From the NCBI GenBank assembly GCA_037962975.1, contig CM075670.1, forward strand, positions 230,138,242-230,202,241: DNA of 64,000 bases, read 5' to 3'. This DNA comes from Clitoria ternatea (taxonomy: Eukaryota > Streptophyta > Magnoliopsida > Fabales > Fabaceae). The notes beneath the pieces are model-generated. The model did no database searches. It saw only the letters and a program-made list of their open reading frames with translations, and had not been told where the DNA came from. Numbering within the stretch: position 1 is the first letter of the stretch; each line of letters starts with the position of its first letter. The position numbers and the translations under genes are program-made. Below are positions 56,798 to 64,000 of the stretch, in pieces.

Positions 56798-57604
56798 TGA
56801 TCCGGTCTAGATACCGGCCCCCATACTTGTGACGTCAGACTGACCTCATATAAGGAAAACCGGTGTCCAGGTTTAACGTTACCACACCGGATATCCGTTG
56901 TCTGGTCATCCGCCCTCACTCCATGACAGCATCATTCATTTTCGCTGTAACGGTTCTATGTTCATTGATACGAGATATTTATATAATTGTTAGCTTTTCC
57001 CTCATAGCAAGAGAAGAGCCTTTTGATAACTTATCAACGAAGACACTGTTTGTAGCAAAATACGTCACATCAATGGCTTCAGAAAGTAAGTGGGCGTGTC
57101 AGCAGATTATGCGGAAAAGGTGATTATCCTCTCCTCTCTCTGGAGGATTGTACTCTGATAATTGACCTACCCTTCTGACACATTCTGAAAGTCGAGCCAC
57201 TTTGATTGACACAATATACACGCAATCAGAGATAAGGGACCCACCTGCATCCAACGTCTCATTTTTTCTCTTACGTTCAACTATAAGAGGCCATATCAAC
57301 ACACATGCATGGTATCGTTATTCTATCTCACATTTTACTGTTATCACGCTTGAGTATTCATTCAGTTCATACACTCTTCTAACTTGAGCGTCGGAGAATC
57401 TTCGCAGGTGGCACCACCTTTCGCCCTCCTACAACGCGAATCGTTGGTGTGAAGGATCTCCAGGACAACAAGACCGGCCTCTCCCACTGAGAGACCGGAT
57501 TAGTACGTCGGATATACACAGTTCCGGTGTGCAAACCCTAAAAACACCTGCATCCTTGTGGCTGGTCCCATACCGGATCCTAGACCCCGGTCCAGACCAG
57601 TTCA
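56798..57604 (+). repeat. Tat-B 3' LTR
   Basis: 807 bp, differing from the 5' LTR at two sites seen (CGGGATA/CGAGATA and CCCTCCTG/CCCTTCTG). It ends CAGTTCA before the CTAAC TSD. The 86-, 67- and 61-codon open frames in it also occur in the 5' LTR and are not genes. Confidence 0.95.
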
Positions 57605-59114
57605 CTAACTATCATTAAATTCATCTCAAAACGTTACTAACATTGTTCATTAAATTCATCATAAGACATACGTCAATAATAAATCACATATGCACAACTG
57701 ACTCGCATATAGCTCTGATTCCTAGTATTCGGATACTAAAGGATCGGCCTTCAGCTGAGGGTCATACTTAACACCCCGTGGACCTTACTTGGTCCACCTA
57801 GTCCTGCTTGACTCTCAACCTCAACCACTAGGTCCTACTTGACCACTTGGTAGCTCAACTAGGCATAGAAGCCACGAGATCTAGAAAACGAGGGGCTACA
57901 CATATCGTCGGCCGTCCCACACCGCATAATCACATACAAAATCATATCATCATGGCTTTAACATAATCAATTTCATTTATATCCGTCAGAAGCTGACACA
58001 TAAACATCACACAGGGCGGTCACACAGACCCAACCCTCACCAGCCATGTTACCACATTTTCATAATCGTCATTTCATTATTCTCATCAAGTGATTTATCA
58101 ATTTCACATCTCTTTCATTATCAATTTAACATATTTATCACAAGCACGATTATTACTCATTCTAACTCACAATGTACAAAGCATTGCACATATTTACATA
58201 ATCCAGATATTTATTTAATTGCCTTCTATCACATAATTAATTATTCTAACATAGTTTCTCAGCACTTTAACTATCTAGTCACACATAAATAATTATATAA
58301 ATCACGACAAACTAATGTACATTATTTTTAGCAATTCCTAATTAGTTTCAAGCTTCTGAAGCTAGCATACGATCCAATCCTAATTAATTACGATCCGAAC
58401 GCCCCCTCACCTCGATTCCAAGCTTCAATAATTTGTTCTTGGTGTCGGTTGCATTCTAGTCACTTGATTCATAATTCCTCTTCTGAATTCAACACCTGCT
58501 TCATCAACCATCCCTCCAACACACGTTTCGGCACCTACGGTCATTGAAACACACAATCCATTAGTACATTGCCTTCTTTATCCTTCCAAACTCATAATCC
58601 AAGCTCCCAAGTCCATTAAAACTTAGAATCCAAACCCTCACACCACATGCATGGTTCAGTTTTAAGAGAGGAGAAGGGGAAGAGAAGAAGAAGCATGTAA
58701 TCAAGGGCCTCCACATGCATTACCTTAACTCCAAAGACCCAAAACCCAAGAATTCACAAGTTTCCACCAAGCTTTGGCCCAAAATCACAGAGGAGAGAAA
58801 AAGAGAGGAAAAGAGTGTTTTTGAGTTATGTTTTGCATGTCCTCTATAAAAGCTGACTGCGACGCTGACGCTACGCGTCAGCATGGCGCTATGTGTCAGG
58901 TCATTAATGAGCACCCGACGCTACGCGTCCATCCCAAGTTACTCGTCAGGGTCCTGATGCCATTTCCTTTAAAATTCATTTTTAAGTCATCCCATCCTTC
59001 TAAAAATCTATTTTAAATCATTGATTTACTTTAAAATCCTATTTCCTTTTAATTCCAACTTAATTAAATATTTAATTTACTTTCACAAATATTAATCTGG
59101 GATGTTATATCAAC

Positions 59115-60420
59115 TCTGACTTTCCGGTATTGAGAGAATAACTCATACCGGAGTGAGTTCGGGGACTTTACACTTGATATCAAAATACCGGTGTTATGAC
59201 ACCAAGCTACAGAGACACCGATTCTGAATGATGGATTATGTTCAAAACCATATTGCCCATGGCTGATATAAGCACCAAATCAACTTTGATTAAAATGTAT
59301 TATATATAATTTTTTTATTAATATATATTTATGTATTAAAAGGAATAAAAATTAAAAATATAATAAAACATAAAAGTTATAAATTTTTTTAAACTTGACA
59401 AAAACCCACAAAAATAAATCTAAGTTACATAATTTCAAAATTGTGTTCCTTGAACCTGCTACTAAATTCACCACGATTTTTATGAGATTGGAATGGGAAG
59501 ATATAAATACGCTCCCGTGATATTGCCATCCGTAACCATGGTCCACGGAGGGGAGGGACCGGTGCATTAATGAAGTCGAGGGCACGTGACATTCATGCTG
59601 AAATTTGAAATTTCCATCTGGGAAGGCAATGGCATTACCTGTGTTAGTAAAAAACATTGTAAATGAATACACGGTACACCCTACCTTAGTAGCAACGTTA
59701 CCACGTACTAACGTTATTCTGTTTTGTTTTGTTTTTTAAATAACGTGAGCGTTATCTGATCGTTATATCAGAAGGTAACTAACACATGGTATCGTGGATC
59801 GATCTAGGCCGTTGCTAGCAGTCAAACCCGCGTACATCGTGTGGGTTTTACCCAGAACTAAGTTTCGATTCTCAGTTTTCAGTTTTTTATTTTAAAAATA
59901 AGAATTTTAATTTGTTAATCTATTTTTTAAAAGACATTGTAACCGAAAAATATATTTTAAAATTATTCTTTCATAAACAGGAAATTACCCCAAATAGAAC
60001 ATCTGAAAATGGAATTTAGTCATTGAAATTTTGGGGAGCTCATAAATTTCACGTTTAAAGTTTTCAAACACAGATGAATGTAATTAATATTTAATTTATA
60101 TTTCGCAAGAGGAGAAAAATTAATATTTGAAAGATGACTGAATATTAATATTATATTAAAAATGGAAACATACCGTTGCATTTGCATAATGTGTGTGTAC
60201 TTGGTTCTTCTTCACCTATTGTATTATTTGTTGAGAGAGAGGTTCCGCAGTAACGACACGCGGCAACTCGACGGCGTTAACAGTGATGCTAAAATTGAAT
60301 TAGTTGAATTTGAAAGGAAAATTGAACACGTATCTGGGCCAAAGCCCAACAAGCCCGTGAGTTAGTTTGAAAGCCCACCCAATGAGGCACCCGTCTTCCC
60401 AGAGCCTTCCGTTCCCTCCC
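59115..60420. other. Upstream region of the ADC gene
   Basis: 1.3 kb between the nearest transposon end and the ADC TATA box. AT-rich to about 60160, with no convincing gene. A CCAAT-like CCCAATGAGG lies at about 60378. This is the whole visible promoter-proximal region free of recognised mobile DNA. Confidence 0.6.
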
Positions 60421-60430
60421 TAATTGGGTG

Positions 60431-60438
60431 TATAAATT
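60431..60438 (+). promoter_or_regulatory. TATA box of ADC
   Basis: TATAAATT, about 490 bp upstream of the ADC start codon. It predicts transcription starting near 60458-60470, which gives a leader of about 450-465 nt if it is unspliced. Confidence 0.7.
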
Positions 60439-60493
60439 GGGGTATACATCCCATGCAAATCTCGCTCGTTCGCTCGCATCTTCGTTGGAGCCT

Positions 60494-60497
<4 letters not shown>

Positions 60498-60543
<46 letters not shown>

Positions 60544-60544
60544 C
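60498..60544 (+). repeat. (TC)n tract in the ADC leader
   Basis: About 22 TC dinucleotides just downstream of the predicted start. Such tracts are common in plant core promoters and leaders and are prone to length change. Confidence 0.9.
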
Positions 60545-60815
60545 AGAATTATTGTTCTCCCTTTACTTTTTATTCCTCCTTTCCGGTATTCGCTCCCCCC
60601 TTTTCCGCGTCCCAGTTTCGTTATTTAAATCCCGGTGTGTGTGAGAGAGATCTGGTGGGTTTGGGTTTGGGTTGGGCTTTGTTGAAGAAATCTTAAAACT
60701 CCCTTTCTTGCTTCTTCTGAGTGTTCGGTGTGGGGATATCAGAGAGGTGTAGGGAAGAGAGAGAGGGGGCTCTCCGTTTTCAATAGATCTTTCACTGTCT
60801 TCTTTTGAGGGGGAA

Positions 60816-60840
60816 GCCGGGGCCCCGGCCTCGGCGGCTT
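60816..60840 (+). promoter_or_regulatory. GC-rich palindrome in the ADC leader
   Basis: GCCGGGGCCCCGGC (60816-60829) is a perfect palindrome, followed by CTCGGCGGCTT, which can pair with the AAGCCG before it. A stable hairpin about 85-105 nt before the start codon is expected in the mRNA; a regulatory role is inference only. Confidence 0.5.
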
Positions 60841-60921
60841 TCAAAGCCCCCATCTTCACAACCAAACAATCCTAACCCTATTCTTTGTTTCTAATTCTTT
60901 TTCATCGCCGCCGCCTTAGAG

Positions 60922-63018
60922 ATGCCGGCCCTTGCCTGTTGCGTCGACGCTGCGGCGCCTCCCGGCTACGCATTTGCCTCTAACTTCTCTTTTCCGGCGC
61001 CCGTTGATTTTTTCGGCCTACCTCCCGTCACGACCGGCGACAACCATTGGTCCCCGTCCCACTCCGCCGCCCTTTACAACGTCGATGGATGGGGCGGTTC
61101 CTATTTCTCCGTGAACTCCGCCGGGAATATTTCCGTTCGCCCTCACGGCTCCGACACCCTCTCCCACCAGGAGATGGATTTGCTCAAGATTGTCAAGAAG
61201 GCCTCGGATCCCAAATCCTGCGGCGGTCTCGGTCTCCAGTTTCCTCTCATTGTCCGTTTCCCTGATGTTCTCAAGAACCGTTTGGAGTCTCTTCAATCGG
61301 CCTTCGACTACGCAATCCAATCCGAGGGGTACGATTCTCATTACCAAGGGGTTTTCCCTGTGAAGTGCAACCAGGACCGGTTCGTCGTTGAAGACATCGT
61401 CAATTTCGGTTCCTCCTTCCGGTTCGGTCTCGAGGCGGGGTCCAAGCCGGAACTCCTTCTGGCCATGAGCTGTTTGTGTAAAGGCAGCCCTGAAGCTCTC
61501 ATGGTTTGCAACGGCTTCAAGGACGCTGAGTATATCTCCCTTGCCCTTGTCGCCAACAAGCTTGGGCTCAACACTGTTATTGTCATGGAGCAAGAGGAAG
61601 AGCTCGATTTGATTATTGAGTTGAGCAAGAAGCTCTGTGTCAAGCCCGTTATTGGGGTTCGAGCGAAGCTGCGTACCAAGCATTGTGGCCATTTCGGGTC
61701 CACTTCAGGCGAGAAAGGAAAGTTTGGGCTCACCACAACCCAGATTCTGAAGGTTGTCAAGAAGCTTGAACACGCTGGAATGCTGGATTGTCTTCAACTT
61801 CTGCATTTTCACATTGGCTCCCAAATTCCCTCCACCACCTTGCTTGCCGATGGTGTTGGGGAGGCTGCACAGATCTACGGCGAGCTGGTTCGCCTCGGGG
61901 CTAACATGAAGGTTATTGACATTGGTGGTGGCCTCGGAATTGATTACGACGGTGTGAAATCTTCCAATTCTGATGCCTCCGTCGGGTACGATCTCCAGGA
62001 ATATGCTGCAACGGTTGTTCACGCTGTTCGTCGTGCGTGCGACCGTAAGTCCGTGAAACACCCTGTTATCTGCAGCGAGAGTGGGAGGGCCATTGTGTCT
62101 CATCATTCGGTGTTGGTTTTCGAAGCTGTTGGTGTGAACGCCCATGGAAGCTCCCCTGCATTGTCATCCCTTGGATTGGAATGTTTGTTGGAGGAAGTCT
62201 CTGAGGATGCTCGCGTTGATTACCACAACCTGTCCGACGCGGCCATTCGCGGAGACTACGAGGCTTGTTTGGTCTACACAGAGGAGATGAAACAGAGATG
62301 TGTGGAGCAGTTCAAGGAAGGGTCTCTCGGAATCGAACAGCTGGCAGCAGTTGAAGGGTTGTGTGAATTGGTGAGGAACGCGGTTGGGGCTGCTGAACCG
62401 GTTCGCAAGTACCACATGAACCTTTCCGTGTTCACATCTCTTCCTGATTTGTGGAGCATTGACCAGGTGTATCCCATTATGCCAATTCATCGGCTTGAGG
62501 AGAAGCCGACGGCGAGGGGGATTCTGACGGACCTGACTTGCGACAGCGATGGGAAGATTGACAGGTTCATCAATGGTGAGACGAGTTTGCCCTTGCACGA
62601 GTTGGAAGGAAGGTATTATCTGGGAATGTTCTTAGGTGGGGCTTACGAGGAGGCTCTTGGTGGAGTCCACAACTTGTTTGGGGGGCCTAGCCTTGTGAGG
62701 GTGTCACAGAGCGACGGCCCACACGGCTTCGCCGTCACGCGGGCCGTGATGGGTCCTTCCAGTGGAGATGTCCTTCGAGTGATGCAGCACCAGCCCGAGC
62801 TCATGTTCGAGACCCTCAAGCACCGTGCTCAAGAGTACCTGCACGATGAGGATGCTGCCGCGTTGGCCTCTGGTCTCGCACGCTCCTTCAACAACATGCC
62901 TTATCTGCTGCCTATGTCTTCGTGTTGGTGCTCATCCGCCGGCGAGGACGATGTTGTCGCCGGTGCCGGCCCAGCTGTAGAAGACGAGTGCGAGCAGTGG
63001 ACGTATTGCTGCGACTGA
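60922..63018 (+). CDS. ADC: Arginine decarboxylase
   Basis: 698 codons without intron. The protein decarboxylates arginine to agmatine, the first step of the plant agmatine route to putrescine and polyamines. It belongs to the PLP-dependent group of alanine-racemase-like barrel decarboxylases. Seen: PLP-binding Lys148 in [18 protein letters not shown] (His297) for cofactor contact, the glycine-rich phosphate loop [13 protein letters not shown] (residues 332-344), [13 protein letters not shown], and the C-terminal catalytic Cys540 in DLTCDSDG. Length matches plant ADCs (about 700 residues), and the start [11 protein letters not shown] is the conserved plant N-terminus. Plant ADCs are reported in chloroplast or nucleus; targeting here is not decided by sequence. 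No lesion is visible and GC-rich codon use fits an expressed gene. Confidence 0.97.
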   Translation: MPALACCVDAAAPPGYAFASNFSFPAPVDFFGLPPVTTGDNHWSPSHSAALYNVDGWGGSYFSVNSAGNISVRPHGSDTLSHQEMDLLKIVKKASDPKSCGGLGLQFPLIVRFPDVLKNRLESLQSAFDYAIQSEGYDSHYQGVFPVKCNQDRFVVEDIVNFGSSFRFGLEAGSKPELLLAMSCLCKGSPEALMVCNGFKDAEYISLALVANKLGLNTVIVMEQEEELDLIIELSKKLCVKPVIGVRAKLRTKHCGHFGSTSGEKGKFGLTTTQILKVVKKLEHAGMLDCLQLLHFHIGSQIPSTTLLADGVGEAAQIYGELVRLGANMKVIDIGGGLGIDYDGVKSSNSDASVGYDLQEYAATVVHAVRRACDRKSVKHPVICSESGRAIVSHHSVLVFEAVGVNAHGSSPALSSLGLECLLEEVSEDARVDYHNLSDAAIRGDYEACLVYTEEMKQRCVEQFKEGSLGIEQLAAVEGLCELVRNAVGAAEPVRKYHMNLSVFTSLPDLWSIDQVYPIMPIHRLEEKPTARGILTDLTCDSDGKIDRFINGETSLPLHELEGRYYLGMFLGGAYEEALGGVHNLFGGPSLVRVSQSDGPHGFAVTRAVMGPSSGDVLRVMQHQPELMFETLKHRAQEYLHDEDAAALASGLARSFNNMPYLLPMSSCWCSSAGEDDVVAGAGPAVEDECEQWTYCCD

Positions 63019-63275
63019 GTTGAGTAATGAATGGTCTTTTCATTTGGCATCCCCTATCTGTTTGTTTGCTTGTTGTTGGTCGTGGCCGTCGAGGTCTTTA
63101 TATTTTCTTTTTTTGTAATTTTGGTTCTCTGTTTCTAGTTTATTAGCACAGGATAATGCTAGAAGCAGAGAGTCCCCTGCATTTAGTTTTGTAATGTCAG
63201 CACTGTTGATGTGTATGTCCATCATCAAGTTCTTAGAGTAACAAGTTTTAATGTTGCCTTGCTTGTTATACTTAG

Positions 63276-63281
63276 AATAAA
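63276..63281 (+). terminator. ADC poly(A) signal
   Basis: AATAAA 258 nt after the ADC stop codon, followed by a T-rich stretch (CATCTTTTTTTGC). The 3' UTR before it has TTTGTAAT-type far-upstream elements. Confidence 0.65.
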
Positions 63282-63299
63282 AAGTGCTCATCTTTTTTT

Positions 63300-64000
63300 G
63301 CAGTTCATTGTTGTTGTTCTTTGGTTTGATCATGTGTGGGTGGTGCCGTGGTGAGGGATGGTGATAGCGTAACAGAACAAAAAGGGTTGGATTCGATTCA
63401 CTATTGATGTGGGGGCAGGACTTTGTAAAGATTTTTGGCGTCTATATGTCGTAACAATGGATCGTTATACTTTAAATTCAAATTATTATATAAAATTCGA
63501 TGCTGTTGTTCTTGTCTGAGTATACTATTTTATTCTTTGGTTGGAGAGAGGCGTGTTGGGTTTATGGAATTGTTTGCTTGTGGTGTTGATAGGATGCTGG
63601 ACCGACTGAATCTAATTCACAGGGATGGTGGATAGATAGATAGATGTGAGTGAGTACCGTTGCTCAATTTGAGACACACGACTCCTATGATGGGGGAATC
63701 TAGGTTTTTAATTGCCTAACATGTCAAGGAACAAGGATTATCTTAACCATAATTATCCACTTTTGACATGTACATGTCAATGCAAAAGAAATATAAGTCA
63801 ATGAAAATCATATTACAATGTATTCATATCGTTTGGGGACATATTTTTATGTAGCATTTTTTCAAAACAATAAATAAATTAAATATAATAATTTTTTAAA
63901 AAGTATTACTTAAAAATTATTGAGTTTTAAGGTATTCCATAATTTTATTATTATTTGCCTAATGTGTTCAATATATTATTATTAGTAGATTGAATCAGTT
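63300..64000. other. 3' flank of ADC, nothing recognised
   Basis: AT-rich intergenic sequence with a short (GATA)n run at about 63630. Short open frames here have no supporting motif. Confidence 0.5.

Larger units (their letters stand above)
45816..57604 (+). mobile_element. Complete young Ty3/gypsy Tat-lineage element 'Tat-B' with antisense gene
   Basis: 11,789 bp with 807-bp LTRs that differ at only two positions seen by eye (about 46008 and 46192 of the left LTR) and a perfect TSD CTAAC (45811-45815 and 57605-57609). Gag-pol is on the plus strand (46685-52146) with one frameshift. A spliced gene occupies the minus strand (56112-53445). A 59-bp minisatellite lies between the converging genes. 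Dual RNase H, the CX2HX4HX4C gag finger and the antisense gene place it in the Tat lineage. Confidence 0.95.
44471..59109 (-). mobile_element. Tekay-like solo LTR, about 2.85 kb, split by Tat-B
   Basis: 44471-45815 plus 57610-59109 are related to the Tekay array LTR. Shared passages include CAAGGGTGAGTGTTTGGCAT (about 45541), the CTAGTATTCGGATACTAAAGG block (about 57722) and the terminal GGGATGTTATA (ending 59109). The left edge is diverged (TCTGACGTCC for TGTAACATCC); the flanks TCAGC (44466-44470) and TCAAC (59110-59114) look like a TSD with one change. It has no coding region. Motifs such as GACGCTACGCGTC recur at about 44695 and 58866. Confidence 0.65.

Noticed and set aside
59352..59672. 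106-codon minus frame upstream of ADC
   Set aside because: No recognised motif or composition typical of coding DNA; treated as chance.
60453..60644. 63-codon upstream frame before ADC as a regulatory uORF
   Set aside because: Its ATG lies only about 15 bp after the TATA box, probably upstream of transcription start, and its protein is mostly the (TC)n repeat (LSLSLS).
60563..60865. Minus-strand 100-codon frame across the ADC leader
   Set aside because: Lies opposite the leader and has no recognisable domain; explained by GC-rich composition.
61018..62598. Several minus-strand frames of 100-220 codons inside ADC
   Set aside because: Shadows of the GC-rich ADC coding sequence; no independent motifs.

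Overview
The window is nuclear DNA of a eudicot plant. One host gene is clearly present: an intron-free arginine decarboxylase (ADC) coding region near the right end (60922-63018), with a TATA box, a (TC)n leader and a poly(A) signal. Lineage cannot be fixed further from the sequence. Almost everything to the left of about 59.1 kb is transposable-element DNA, much of it nested, and most element borders can be fixed by terminal motifs and target-site duplications (TSDs).

Layout, left to right: (1) 1-327, 3' end of a Tat-type LTR cut by the window edge. (2) 1354-10507, a CACTA (En/Spm) transposon in minus orientation with TSD TCA. It carries a broken TNPA-like gene, an internally deleted TNPD-like transposase, two minisatellites and a captured receptor-kinase fragment. 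(3) 11483-16070, a decayed Ty1/copia element, minus strand, flanked by AACTCT. (4) 16425-26425, a decayed Ty3/gypsy Tat element ('Tat-A'), minus strand, TSD GTGC(T/C). (5) 28244-42502, a roughly 3.7 kb solo LTR of chromovirus (Tekay-like) type, split by a Tekay array at 30048-40611 (TSD AATTA). The array has three LTR copies and one nearly open gag-pol, which is itself split by a Tat-type solo LTR at 33285-34017 (TSD CATGG). (6) 44471-59109, a Tekay-like solo LTR on the minus strand, split by a young Tat element ('Tat-B', 45816-57604, TSD CTAAC). (7) 59.1-64.0 kb, the ADC locus.

The most interesting system is in the two Tat elements. Both carry a second gene on the strand opposite to gag-pol. 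In Tat-B it is intact: two exons, 857 codons, a 94-bp GT-AG intron and a TATA box about 170 bp upstream. In Tat-A the gene is broken, but the intron has the same length, the splice signals persist and the same TATA element is present. The N-terminal half resembles the 'putative gypsy type transposon' family; the C-terminal half is a long coiled coil. Extra antisense ORFs are known in Tat-lineage elements, but their function is not. The two genes converge on a spacer holding a 59-bp minisatellite.

Relative ages from LTR pairs compared by eye: Tat-B youngest (2 differences in 807 bp), then the Tekay array (about 1 percent), Tat-A (about 6 percent, nearly all transitions) and the copia element (about 7 percent). 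No tRNA, rRNA or CRISPR feature was seen.
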